DNA of 64,000 nt from positions 15,919,412 to 15,983,411 of the forward strand of contig CM029663.1 in assembly GCA_017311315.1 (NCBI GenBank), written 5' to 3'. The translations under genes and the position numbers were made by a program. Shown piece by piece: positions 10,656 to 22,141 of this stretch. Every line of letters begins with the position of its first letter. Positions within the stretch are counted from its first letter, which is position 1. The DNA is from Dendrocalamus latiflorus (Eukaryota; Streptophyta; Magnoliopsida; Poales; Poaceae). The notes under the pieces were generated by a model, which made no database searches, was not told where the DNA came from, and saw nothing but the letters and a program-made list of their open reading frames with translations.

Positions 10656-13600
10656 TTATGCAACATTTGAGTAATCCAAGACATTCAATTCACTCCTAAG
10701 TTTGCAAAAGCGGTTTTCATCCAATGGCTTGGTGAAGATATCCGCTAATTGATCTTCGGTCCGGATGTGGCTAATGCAAATATCTCCTTTGCTAACATGA
10801 TCCCTCAAGAAATGGTGACGTATATCTATATGCTTGGTTCTTGAGTGTTGGACCGGGTTGTTGGAAATTTTGACGGCACTCTCATTATCACACAATGGAG
10901 GCACTTTATCAAACTTTATTCCATAATCCAACAATGTTTGCCTCATCTACAATAATTGAGCACAACAACTTCCGGCGGAAACATATTCGGCTTCGGCGGT
11001 TGAGAGTGCTACAGAGTTTTGTTTCTTTGAGGACCAAGATACTAAAGATCTACCTAGGAATTGACAATTTCCTGAGGTGCTTTTTCTATCCACTTTGCAA
11101 CCCGCATAATCGGAATCCGAATATCTAATTAGATCGAATTTAGCACCTTTAGGATACCAAAGCCCTATATTTGGGGAGTGTTTCAAATATCTCAAAATTC
11201 TCTTTACGGCTTTTAAATGACACTCTTTTGGTGAAGCTTGAAAGCGAGCGCACATGCATACACTAAACATGACATCGGGCCTAGATGCGGTAAGATAAAG
11301 CAAACTACCAATCATGGATCTATAAAGCTTTGAATCTACCGACTTACCTCCTTCGTCGAGGTCTAGATGCCCGTTGGTTGCCATTGGTGTCTTGATGAGT
11401 TTTGCATCATCCATGCCAAACTTCTTGAAGAGGTCTTTAGTATACTTCGTTTGGCTTATAAATGTTCCATCTTTGTTTTGCTTGATTTGTAGTCCAAGAA
11501 AATAGCTTAATTCTCCTATCATGGACATTTCAAACTCCCTAGACATCATATCACCAAATTCTTCGCAAAAATCTTGGTTAGTAGAACCAAATATAATGTC
11601 ATCAACATAAATTTGGCAAACAAAGAAATTATCACCAATGATTTTTGTGAATAAGGTTGTATCTACTTTACCAATTTTAAATCCCTTCGAAACAAGGAAA
11701 TGCCTAAGGCGTTCATACCAAGCTCTAGGAGCTTGTTTTAAACCATACAATGCCTTCGAAAGTTTATAAACATGATTAGGGTATTTAGAATCTTTGAACC
11801 CCGGAGGTTGTTCAACAAATACAAGTTCGGAGATTGTTCCATTCAAGAATGCACTTTTAACATCCATTTGAAATAATTTAATATCAAAGCTAGATGCAAA
11901 AGCAAGCAAGATTCTAATTGACTCAAGTCTAGCAACGGGTGCGAATGTCTCATCATAATCTAACCCTTCAACTTGAGTATAACCTTGAGCTACTAACCTT
12001 TCTTTGTTTCTTACCACAATGCCGTTCTCATCTTGTTTGTTTCGAAAGACCCATTTAGTGTCAATCACATTATGCTCTTCGGGTCTTTCCACCAAGGTCC
12101 ATACTTCATTTTGTGCGAAATTGTTTAACTCTTCATGCATGGCATTCACCCAATCTGGGTCATCTAGAGCCTCATCTACAAGTTTAGGCTCAAGAGAAGA
12201 AACAAAGGAGTAATGTTCGCAAAATGAAGCTACTCTAGAGCGAGTTTGAACACCCTTACTCACGTCACCCAATATTTGATCTATTGGATGATCCTTGGCG
12301 ATTGCATTGTGAATCTTGAAATTGCTTTGTTGTTGATCCTTTTGTTCATCTTCAACAACTTGAATATCGCTTGGAGTAGACGATGTCGGTGGCTCTACTT
12401 GTCTTGATGAGCTTGGTGAAGATGGATCTTCCTTTGGCTTGATGTCTCCAATTTGCATATTTTCCACAGCTTTGCGCAAACCTTCATCACCTACATCATC
12501 CAAGTTTTCTTGCTCTTCTTGAGAACCGTTAGTTTCATCAAATTGTACATCACATGATTCTTCAACTAAACCCGAATTTTTGTTATAAACTCTATATGCT
12601 TTGCTATTGGAAGAATAACCTAATAAAAAACCTTCATCACAACGACTTTGAAATTTAGAGAGCCGAACACCCTTTCTTAGAATATAGCATTTGTAACCAA
12701 ATACTCTAAAGTAAGAGATGTTCGGTTTTCTTCCAACAAGAAGCTCATAGGAAGTCTTTTTCAAAAGTCGATGTAAATAAAGGCGATTTATGGCATGACA
12801 ACCAGTGTTAATAGCATTCGCCCAAAACTTGTCGGAAGTATTATATTCATCAAGCATTGTCCTAGTCATTTCAATTAGTGTGCGATTTTTCCTTTCTACA
12901 ACTCCATTTTGCTCCGGAGTGTAGGTTGTGGAAAGTTCGTGTTTTATTCCAAGTTCATCACAAAAATCTTCAACTTTTGTATTCTTGAACTCGGAACCAT
13001 TGTCACTCCTAATTTTCTTTATTTTAAAATCAAATTCATTTTGGGCCCTTTTTGAAAAACTTTTGAAAATCCCGGAGGTTTCTCTCTTGTCATTTAGGAA
13101 GAAGACCCATGTATATCTAGAGTAATCATCCACAATGACTAAACAATAGCTATTTCCCCCGATGCTCTTATAGGTTGTTGGCCCAAACAAATCCATGTGT
13201 AAGAGCTCCAATGGCCTAGAGGTTGACATGATACTTTTGGAAGGGTGAGAATTAGCGACTACATGATACTTTCCGGCTTGACAAGCACTACAAAGTCGAT
13301 TTTTCTCAAACTTCACATCTTTCAAGCCAATCACTAGATCATGTTTGAAAAGCTTTTTAAGTTGCACCATACCCACATGACCTAGTCTTCTATGCCATAA
13401 CCACCCCAAAGAAGTTTTTGCAATTAAACAAGTTTTTAAGCATGCATCATTTGAAGTGAAATCTACTAAATAAAGATTTCCAAATCTAAAGCGTTTGAAA
13501 ACAAGTTCATTATTATTTTCTTTTGAGATAATTACATTTTCTTTAGAGAATGAACATATTAAACCTAAATCACATAATTGAGCAACGGATAGCAAGTTAA

Positions 13601-13820
13601 AATTTAAGGTTTCAACTAAAGATACATTAGAAATGGAAAGATCATTGGATATAGCAATTTTACCCAAACCAAGTACCTTCCCTTTGCTATTGTCTCCAAA
13701 GGTGATTCTTTCATTGCTTCCATTCTCAAAGGTTGTAAACATTTTCTGGTCTCCGGTCATGTGTTGAGTACATCCACTATCCAACACCCAATGCCTTCCA
13801 ACGGTTTTGTAATTTACCTA
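10656..13820 (-). pseudogene. Sirevirus element 1 pol (protease, integrase, RT, RNase H)
   Basis: A long copia-order polyprotein. Visible in order: protease motif LDSGC near 13785; GAG-pre-integrase HHCC region with LWHRRLGH near 13400; integrase core with VDDYSRYTW, RSDNGSEFKN and EQNGVVERKN; Copia-type reverse transcriptase with YVDD near 11600; RNase H with STAEAEYVS and NPVQHSRTKHIDIRHHFLR. An in-frame TAG at 10947-10949 cuts RNase H, with the last 96 codons continuing in the same frame. The frame is also closed upstream of the protease near 13820. It would copy and integrate the element, but this copy is broken. Confidence 0.9.
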
Positions 13821-13830
13821 CAAAAGAAAT

Positions 13831-14754
13831 TTAAGCCTTGTTAGGTACCCAAATTTGTTTGGGTCCTTGGAGGTTAGTAACCAAAGTTTTGGGCACCCAA
13901 ATGGATTTCTTTTTAGCACCCAAAATCGAGGTGCCAATAAAATGAGCAATTACATTTCCATTCTTAGACCTTTTAAGCATGTAGCAAGAATCATATAATC
14001 CAATGGAATGCATGTTATTTTTAGAACATTCATTTGCCATATGTCCTATATTCCGGCATTTAGTACAATACTTACCATTCTCTTTTACAAACCTTGGAGT
14101 TTTGTATGTTGGCTTCTTACCTTTCTTGGGAATGTACCCAAGTCCTTCTTTGTTGAAGGAACATCTTTACCCGCTAAGAAACTTATCAAGAGTATCTCTT
14201 CCCTTGTAAGCTATCTCTAAGCTTTCGTTCAATTTTAGCACTTGTTCTTTTAAATTTTTGTTTTCACTTACTAGCATATCATCATGAACATGAGATAAAG
14301 CATTATATGAATCAACATTAGATGAGCATGGCATGGAAAGTAAAACATCACAAGAGGTTGACATGCTAGATGTTGATTTTTCTATACTAGGCATCTCATT
14401 CAAAATATTGCAAGATATACCAATGCTAGTACTAGACTTCCTTTGATTTTCTTGGAGAAGCAAGTCATGAGCATCCTTTAGCTCCTCATAGGATTTTTGA
14501 AGAGATAAATGCTCTCTCTTCAAAACCTTAAACTTTGATTTCTCTTTTCCAAGAAATTCATTTAATTCTACTAACATGTCCATCAAATCATCATAAGAAG
14601 GCTCATCGTCATCTAGAGTTTTTACCTTCTCCCCTTTTGCCATAAGACATGTGGGAGTGGAGAATAGTGATGGAACTTCCTTGATGGCGATGCCGACAAG
14701 TCCCTTCTTCTTGGGAGACTCATCCTCGCTTGAGTCGGAGTCGGAGTAAAAAAC
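13831..14754 (-). pseudogene. Sirevirus element 1 gag, N-terminus deleted
   Basis: The C-terminal half of a Sirevirus gag. 14167-14643 encodes a charged coiled coil with the SMSTSCDVLLSMP-type region, ending at a stop near 14170. A CCHC zinc knuckle (CTKCRNIGHMANEC) lies at about 14040-14080. The start codon, N-terminal capsid-like domain, leader and primer site are missing: gag sequence stops at about 14754, and after a 31-bp local repeat the sequence turns into a copy of flank F. Confidence 0.85.
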
Positions 14755-14785
14755 TCATTTAATTCTACTAACATGTCCATCAAAT
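14755..14785. repeat. 31-bp templated duplication at the abnormal junction of element 1
   Basis: The 31 bases at 14755-14785 are an exact copy of 14558-14588 in gag, 197 bp away. The junction with the flank copy (from 14782) shares the microhomology AAAT. This pattern is typical of templated insertions made during end joining. Confidence 0.85.
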
Positions 14786-15044
14786 TTGTTAGTTTTTGGA
14801 GCTCGTTTGCTATATGTAAAAACTCATAAAATATTAAAATTTTATGCATTTTTTAGCGACATTCGCAATGGAAAAAATTACCCAAAAATTACACTATGAG
14901 GCACGTTATGTCAGGGGGCTGTACATAAATTTTCGTAATTGTTTGAACTCATTTGATATATTTAAAAATTCAAACAAATACTAAACGAAAAAAAAGTGCA
15001 GGCTTAATTACCTGCCGCCCTGCCATGGTCCTTGTTGACGCCAG
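14782..15044. repeat. Second copy (F') of the left flank, inside the element 1 structure
   Basis: Aligns with 5674-5937 up to and including the target sequence GCCAG (15040-15044). In a normal element this position, just inside the 5' LTR, would hold the primer site. Instead it holds host flank, so the LTR to its right has the flanks of a solo LTR (GCCAG on both sides). Confidence 0.88.
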
Positions 15045-16750
15045 TGTAGGATCAAGGATACCGATTAGAGGGGGGGTGAATAGGAGGTTTTTAAATTTTT
15101 CTTGCTCACTTGATTAATTCTTCACAATTTAAATGACAATGATGTAAAGCAATTAATCCTATGCAATTCTAGTTAACAATTTAATCAATTTAGCTCTTAA
15201 CACTTAAAAGATCACAATGAAGCAAATAAATAAGAGCTAAAGAGACAAGAGACACAACCGATATTTTTACCGTGGTGATCGGAAACTTGCCGGTTTCCCC
15301 TAGTCCACGTTGAGGTAAGCCCGGACGAACCGGACCGGCTCCACGAATTGAGCTAAGCACCTCGATCACTAATGTAGCTCTTCCCCACTCCGGGTAGGCG
15401 AGCTCCAACCTTCACAATTGCCGGGTCTTCTCACAATCTTCTTGAGAAGATCACCGAACCAACTTCCACCGGATCGTCCAAGTGCCGGCAAGCACTAAGA
15501 GTAATGGATCCCGGTGTTCGCTTGAATGCAAACCTAGTGCCAAATGGATTTGCAATTGAAATCTAGCACTTAATGCTCAACCACCTCACTTTGATGTGCA
15601 AAGGAAGAATTGAGGTGAAATGAATGCTCTAGGGCTCAAGAAATGTGCAATAAGTCTCTAGTCAACTGCCCTTGTGCAGTGGTGGGGGTATTTATAGCCT
15701 CCACCAACCAAACTAGCCGTTTGGCTCAATTTCCCGCAAAAATCAGGATAAGCGGTACTACCGCCCTTCTGGGGCCGGTACTACCGCTCCCAAATCTTTG
15801 CGTCAGAACGGCTCTGTCAGACGTGAGCAGTGACCGTTGGATTTGGTGACGCGGTACTACCACCGTTGATATTTGCGGTACTACCGTTCTCCGGTAGTTC
15901 CGCAAAGTCGGCGCGGTACTACCGCTCTGGCCAAACTCCGAAGGGTCCTCAAAAATGCCGCTCTCTGGAAATTACATTCCGCTTGGGCTCCGGATCAACC
16001 GGACTCCGGAAGTACCGCTCTGGGTGCGGTACTACCGCTTCCTGCGGTAGTACCGACGTTGTGAATGTCGGTACTTCCGGTCTGGTTAAAATCCGAGACC
16101 AACCGGAGATGCTCTCTGGAAAAATCATGCCGCTCAAACCTCCGGTTCTTCCAGGATCCGGAAGTACCGCTTAAGAATGCGGTACTACCTCTCGCAGCGG
16201 TAGTACCGACGTTAAAACGGCCGGTACTTCCGTTCCGCGGTGATTCAACCGAGTTCGAGGGGTGCTCTCTGGAAAAAAGGTTCCGCTCCAGAAGCGGAGC
16301 TACCGCCCTGCGGTACTACCGCATTTGGGCGCGGTACTACCGCTCGCCGGTAGTACCGACGTTGAAATACGCGGTACTACCGCTCTTACAGACAGAGCAC
16401 AAACTTAGTTTTTAAATTGAATTTTCATGAATGTAAGATTCAAAAGATAATCCAAATGGCACTAGAACTATGTTTTCAAGTTACTAGCCAAGATCCCCCT
16501 TGATGGTACGATCATCTATCCTATAATCCGGTCTTCCACCATTCTCCAAGACCGGTAAAAATAAAATAGATATTACGCTACGTGTACCTTTTCCTTGAGC
16601 CAAAATTTGGATCTTCATAAGAGTTCTTTGGCTTGCATCTTGTCGCTCATATGAGAACTAACCCTTCACATGCTCAAAATACACGTTAGTCTCATATTCA
16701 CATAATTTCATTAATTACCAAAATCATTTTTAGGGGCCTAGATACTTTCA
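15045..16750 (-). mobile_element. Second LTR of Sirevirus element 1 (outer 5' LTR)
   Basis: 1706 bp, same ends and motif array as 5938-7623, with a few small indels and scattered substitutions. The right flank is GCCAG (16751-16755), matching 5933-5937. The left flank is also GCCAG, because host flank F' replaces the primer site. Confidence 0.9.
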
Positions 16751-16755
16751 GCCAG

Positions 16756-17963
16756 TCCTCTCAACCCCACTCCCTTCCACACCCTCGATCCTGTTGACCG
16801 TGGTCATGACCTCCAGGGCGTGTTCTCCTCAGCTGGCCTTGGGCCCCCTTCGTTGCTTCTGGCTAGAGCCCTCCTTCAAGGCTGCAGGAGCGGTCCTGGC
16901 TTTAAGGGCGGGCAGCGCGGCCACAACTTCACACCCCATCACATTCTCCTCTGCCCTTATGTAATCCTCCATCTTGTTGAAGAACTTGTCTACCATTCTT
17001 TTGGGCTTTTTGCACGTTATAATTTGCGAGCGACACTTTCTAAAGGCCATGGATGGAAGCGTTGATGATGGTTGTATCGTTGATGTCTTTTACCTAGCAA
17101 CGGACCTTCATGAAGCGTCTGAAGTATGCCTGCAGCTTCTCCCCCAGCGCTTGTCTCACCACGAAGAGCTGATTGGCATCCATCCATTCCACGTAGTTAC
17201 CTTGAAAGTTGTTGTGCATGAGGTCTTGGATTTGCTCCCACGTGTATACCAAGCTAGGGCTGATGGTGAAAAACCATAACAACACAACTCCTTGAAGGGC
17301 AAACAGCAATCCCTTTGCCTTTGTCAAGTCATCTCCCCCACCGCTTCGATGGCTATCTATTAGATGCATAGGAACCCGCAAGGGTCCATATCGCTCTTGT
17401 ATGGCTCCACTGTGGGCATTTTGAAGTCCTCTAACCAAGTGCTTCACTGTAAACCTGCACAGAGGGGGGACTCAGAATCCACCTGTCAGGGGCCACTGTA
17501 GGCTCCCGTGTTGGCCTCACGGCTCTCCGTCCCATCCGTGGCCTTCTCTATTGCCACCACAGCCAGAGTCGGCTGACTCCGACCCTCCTGCATGTCACGT
17601 ATGGCCCTTTGTAGGTCTACCAACTCCCGTTGCAGCGTTCCACAGATTGCCTCCAGAGCGCTTCTACTCACGCTTGGCATGGCGGCTAGGACGCCCTTCA
17701 CTGCCTGTGTGGCGACAGTGACAGTGCTAGGCCAACAGAGGTTGTGTGCCTCCTGCTCTGCCATTCGCGCGACCGCCGGAGAGTTGTTTGCATTACCTGC
17801 TTCTTTACCTGCCATGGCCCTAGATGCGGCCACTCCAGTACGCCGCTGCCACAGAGGTAGAGGGCCTTGGACCACCAACTCCCATGCTCGCGCTGCGGCA
17901 GTCTTGGCCATAGTACTTCTTTTCTGGTTGGAGGCCAACGCCGTTGAATTTTTTGGTGCCATT
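16756..17963 (-). pseudogene. Gypsy-like gag, degenerate
   Basis: Begins MAPKNSTALASN at 17963, about 60 bp inside the LTR edge at 18025. The first ORF ends at 17486. 17447-17094 carries a retrotrans_gag-like core (LLFALQGVVLLWF...YTWEQIQDL...NYVEWMDANQLF), and the frame shifts to continue in 17050-16829 (AFRKCRSQ...NKMEDYIRAEE). Several stops and frameshifts show it is dead. Sirevirus element 1 is inserted at its 3' side, with duplication GCCAG. No pol was found, so the element may be non-autonomous or cut by the insertion. Confidence 0.7.
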
Positions 17964-18024
17964 GTGTACGAACAAATTTGCTTTGGCTCACAGCTTCTAT
18001 GTTGTTCCCCACGGTTGGCCCAAC

Positions 18025-18343
18025 TGTTGTGGTTATAGACCAAACAATGAATTGTAGAGACTATTGATATACCACAAAGGGACTGTCTTGGCTATTGCTT
18101 AGCTCTTTTATTAAAAAATGAATCATCTCTCTAAGGCACATATTTATAGCCATGAAGAAATAGCTTACACATATGCTTCTATTGGAGTTTTCAATAGTAA
18201 GGGCAAACATGTCATTTCCACTGTAATAACCTATTTGGGCCTACCACACAGTTACATACTTAACGTGCCTTTTGACGTAGTAGGCCAATTGGACTAAGAT
18301 AGAGGCCACTTGTCTAACACTCTACCTTGTCGATTTCATAACA
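18025..18343 (-). mobile_element. 5' LTR of the gypsy-like element (319 bp)
   Basis: The plus strand begins tgttgtggttatag and ends gatttcataaca; the minus strand therefore runs TGTTATG...CCACAACA. A minus-strand TATA box (complement of atatttatagcc, about 18139-18150) is present. Directly inside, the minus strand reads GTTGGGCCAACCGTGGGG, resembling the primer-site region of grass gypsy elements. Right flank gatgg; partner not found. Confidence 0.7.
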
Positions 18344-20050
18344 GATGGTATCCAATAGAGACACGTGTAAAGAGAATATTTCCTCCACAATTTCGTTCGA
18401 TGGATGGATGGATCATCTCCCTTTGACACAGCCCTAGCTAGCTTTATTATCATCTTTACGTGCCTACCGCTAGGGGACAAGGTAGCGTTCGGGCGTGTTT
18501 TCTCACTTTTGGCTACACTTACGGTGCAGGCAGGGGCCGGCGCCACAAGGATATGCTTTTCTACGTGCACCGCTTATATCTTTCCTACATGGTAACGTCC
18601 AACGAAAAGAAACACGAAGGGGCTTTGGCATGTAATTAAGAAACACAAAGGTGCATGACGTCCTTTTCTTTCCGTCGGTGAGGTGATGAATCCCATGCTT
18701 CGTGTGCAGTGCATGCTTTCCCGAACCGAATTCCGATGGACCGGTCCTGGCGACACCAGACGCTGCTACGATGAATCAGCTGGAGCATAGTGCCGTATGT
18801 ACCTATATAGCACATTAAGTCTTTCTTAAGCACTAATCTATAACGCTAAATGAGGCAGCCTCTATAAATTCTATGTGTGCATGTAAGTATCAAATAGCTA
18901 TCCTTATAGATAGTTCTTTAGAATGCTAACTTTAGTGTGTACTATATAAATGATGTAGAAGTTTTATAGTTAGTTGCTAGCTAGAACCATTGGAGATGCC
19001 CTTATATATTTCGGTAAGACTAGTATCGAACACACCCAAACCCAACGGTATAAATGGATGATTGGTTCACCTGTATTCTTGTCCCGGCCGGGTTGGTTAC
19101 ATATGCTTATATTGGTCATTCATATGAGCTCAAGACAGATGCAAAATATCTCGAATTGTGATCAACTGTATACTCTCAGGGTCCTTCTTATGATTCTTCG
19201 ACCACGTAGACATAGACACATACATGCCACACGCCGAGCGACGTCGTGCATGCACACGGGCACAAACGGCTACCAAAAACACTCCCAACGTTTACGTATC
19301 AGGCGATCGAAAGCCCTTCCTCCTTACAAAAGGCCCCATCAGATTGTCCCAGGCTCCCAGAAGCACCGGCCGAGCCCAAACTCCGCCGGAAGCTAGGCAA
19401 GTAACAACTACTGCCAATGGTTACAAATGTAGATTGTTTTCGGTTCTGTATGATTAAATCTTTAAGCTTTGACCATTAATATATGTTAAAGTATATAAAT
19501 TAATTACATAAAAATAATACTATTGGATTTATCTTGCAAAATACTTTTATAATATATATTTTCTATTATTTTTATTAGTATATTAGATAATAAATTATAG
19601 TCAAAATCTAGCATTAGAGACCGTAAAAAATAAAAATAATCTATATTTGTGGACGGAGAAAGTAACACCTAGCCCACATTTGTAGAAAGCACATTATTTA
19701 AATAATATCTAAAGAAATTAAATCATAGTTGTTCCTATTAAATAGATATATTATTACTCTTTATTATAGATAAATATAATCTAATTCTATTAAGTATTAT
19801 TTAAATAATGTATCTTTTAGTATGTGTTGGATTTATACTGTGATACGGAGGCAGACTTAAGTAGTAACTGTCCCGGCCGAGTTGTGCCTTTTAAGGCAGT
19901 GCTTGTCTGTATCCCTCGTGCTGTCGATCATTTATCGCGAAAACTCGACAAAATTTAGGACCTTGTAAGCACTGAGCTCATCGGCTTTGTTGTTTCCTTT
20001 TCTTTTCCAGTGTAAACACCGATGTCATCAGTTGTCAACTTGCCACTGCC
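18344..20050. other. Intergenic region upstream of the NPF gene
   Basis: No gene recognised. 18560-19450 is mixed composition with small unconvincing ORFs. 19455-19670 is an AT-rich MITE-like remnant (listed separately). Confidence 0.5.
19455..19670. repeat. Stowaway-type MITE remnant (probable)
   Basis: AT-rich, weakly self-complementary sequence (ctttgaccattaatata ... tatagtcaaaatctagc) ending in gtggacggagaaagtaac, reminiscent of the ggacggagggagta end common in grass Stowaway MITEs. The left end is degraded. Confidence 0.4.
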
Positions 20051-20064
20051 GTACATACGGTTCG

Positions 20065-20073
20065 CTTATAAAT
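20065..20073 (+). promoter_or_regulatory. TATA box of the NPF gene
   Basis: cttataaat lies about 85 bp upstream of the ATG at 20153, at a usual distance for a plant core promoter with a short 5' UTR. Confidence 0.55.
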
Positions 20074-20152
20074 TGTCTCCCTCCTTGTTGCTGTACACAG
20101 TATCCCTTGCTCTCTCCGTGGTTGCAATTATTGGACTAGACTAGAGGTGAGC

Positions 20153-22141
20153 ATGGAGGTCTCAGCCATGGAGGAAGCCCTCCCGAAGGTGAGGAAGAAG
20201 GGAGGCCTCAGAACCATACCGTTCATAATCTGTAAGCAAGCACGCATCGACCACTTCAATTCCCTTTTCTTAACCTTGTTGATCAGTATCTAGTATCCAG
20301 AAGCAGCTCATGGGACTTGCTGGAAATTTTTTTTGGTCCCAGCGAACGAGATCTTCGAGAAGGTGGCGACGTTCGGGCTGCACGCGAACATGACCCTGTA
20401 CCTCACCGAGCGGTACCGCATGACGGCGGTCACCAGCAGCATCGTGCTCTACTTCTGGAGCTTCCTGTCCAACTTCCTGCCCATCTTCGGTGCCGTGCTC
20501 TCCGACTCTTGCCTTGGCCGGTTCCGGGTCATCGCCCTCGGATCATTCGTCAGCCTCTTTGTACGCAGATCGTAGTATAACTCGCCGCGTTTCTTGCACC
20601 CATCGATCATGCACTCGGCACTTATGCATATGTTAATCGTTGGTCTTGTCGATCGGTGAATGGAATTGCAGGGGATGTGCCTGCTGTGCCTGTCGGCGAT
20701 CCTGCCGGTGTACAAGAAGACCACGGGGTGCGCAGCGCACCCAGGGGAGTGCACGGCACTGGTGCCGTGGCAGCTGCCGCTGCTGTTCACGTCGTTCGTG
20801 TTCATGTCGCTCGGGGCGGGCGGCATCCGGCCGTGCACGCTGGCGTTCGGGGCGGACCAGCTGGACAAGCAGGACAACAGCGCCAGGAACGTGCGGACGC
20901 TGCAGACCTTCTTCAACTGGTACTACACCGTGCTGGGCCTCACCATCGTGTTCGCGACCACCGTCATCGTGTACATACAGCAGACCAAGGGGTGGGTCAT
21001 CGGCTTCGCCGTGCCCGTCCTGCTCATGCTCACCGCACTCGCGCTGTTCCTCGTCGGCTCGCCCTTCTACCTCAAGGCGGAGGCCGACAGGAGCGTGCTC
21101 GTGGGCCTCGTGCAGGTGCTCGTCGCCAGCTACAAGAACCGGCGCGAGCCGTTTCCGCCGGAGACGGCCGACGTCTCGTGCTTCCACAACAAGGTTGGCT
21201 CCAGGCCCAGGGTTCCCACGAGCAAGCTGAGGTACTTGAACCGGGCGTGCGTTCTTCGGAACACGGGCAAGGAGCTCAACGCCGACGGGTCGGCGTGCGA
21301 CCCGTGGACGCTGTGCACGGTGCAGCAGGTGGAGGACGTGAAGGCCACCATCCGCGTGCTGCCGATATGGTCTACGGGGATCATGCCCGGCGCCGTGATC
21401 ATCGGCCTGCAGACGTTCCCGGTGCTGCAGGCGCTGACGATGGAGCGCCGGATGGGCAAGCTGGAGATCCCCGCGGCCTCCTTCGGCGTCTTCAGCATCC
21501 TCACGCTCACCGTCTGGGTGGCCGTCTACGACCGCGCGCTGGTCCAGCCCCTGTCGCGGCTCACCGGCCACGCGCGCGGGCTCAGCCTGCGGCAGCGCAT
21601 GGGCATCGGCCTGGCCCTCTTCGCCGTGGCCATGGCCGTGGCCGCGCGCACCGAGAGCGTCCGCCGCGCCGCGGCCATCGCGGAGGGGCTCCGGGACTAC
21701 GGTCCGAAGTCCGGGCGCACGGTGCACATGTCGGCCATGCGGCTCGTGCCGCAGCACTGCCTCACCGGGCTCGCCGAGGCGCTGAACCTGATAGGGCAGA
21801 TCGAGTTCTACTACTCCGAGTTCCCCAAGACCATGTCAAGCATCGGAGTGTCGCTGGTCATGCTCGGCATGGGCTTCGGCGGCTTGATCGGGATCGCCAT
21901 CGTCGGGATCATCAGCGTGGCCACCGGAAGCGACGGGCGCGACAGCTGGCTGTCGAGCAACCTGAACAAGGGGCACTACGACTACTACTACCTGGTTCTT
22001 GCGGTGCTGTGCGCGGCCAACTTGTTTTACTTCTTCTGGTGCGGCTGGGCGTACGGCGAGGAGGGGCAGAACCGGACGATGGCGGGCGAAGCGGTGGAGG
22101 AGAGCAAGGAAGAGCAAAAAATCAGCAACATTAAACAATAA
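20153..22141 (+). CDS. NRT1/PTR family (NPF) proton-coupled transporter, three exons
   Basis: Exons 20153-20231, 20343-20560 and 20672-22141 join in frame through GT-AG introns to about 588 residues, the usual NPF length. NPF proteins are 12-helix plasma- or vacuolar-membrane symporters for nitrate, peptides, glucosinolates or hormones. The EIFEK proton-coupling motif (ExxEK) is in helix 1, followed by GLHANMTLYLTERY. The PTR signature SLGAGGIRPCTLAFGADQLD and FFNWYY follow, and the C-terminus has GHYDYYYLVLAVLCAANLFYF. The large GC-rich last exon is typical of grass NPFs. It looks NPF1/NPF2-like; the substrate cannot be read from sequence. Exon 3 is open throughout, so the gene looks functional. 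The start was chosen because exon 1 leads into the conserved TIPFII segment. Confidence 0.93.

Noticed and set aside
20633..22134. Long alternative-frame ORFs over the NPF last exon (374 codons minus, 492 codons plus)
   Set aside because: Codon-position GC bias of the real exon opens other frames. Only the frame with the ExxEK and GGIRPC motifs is conserved.
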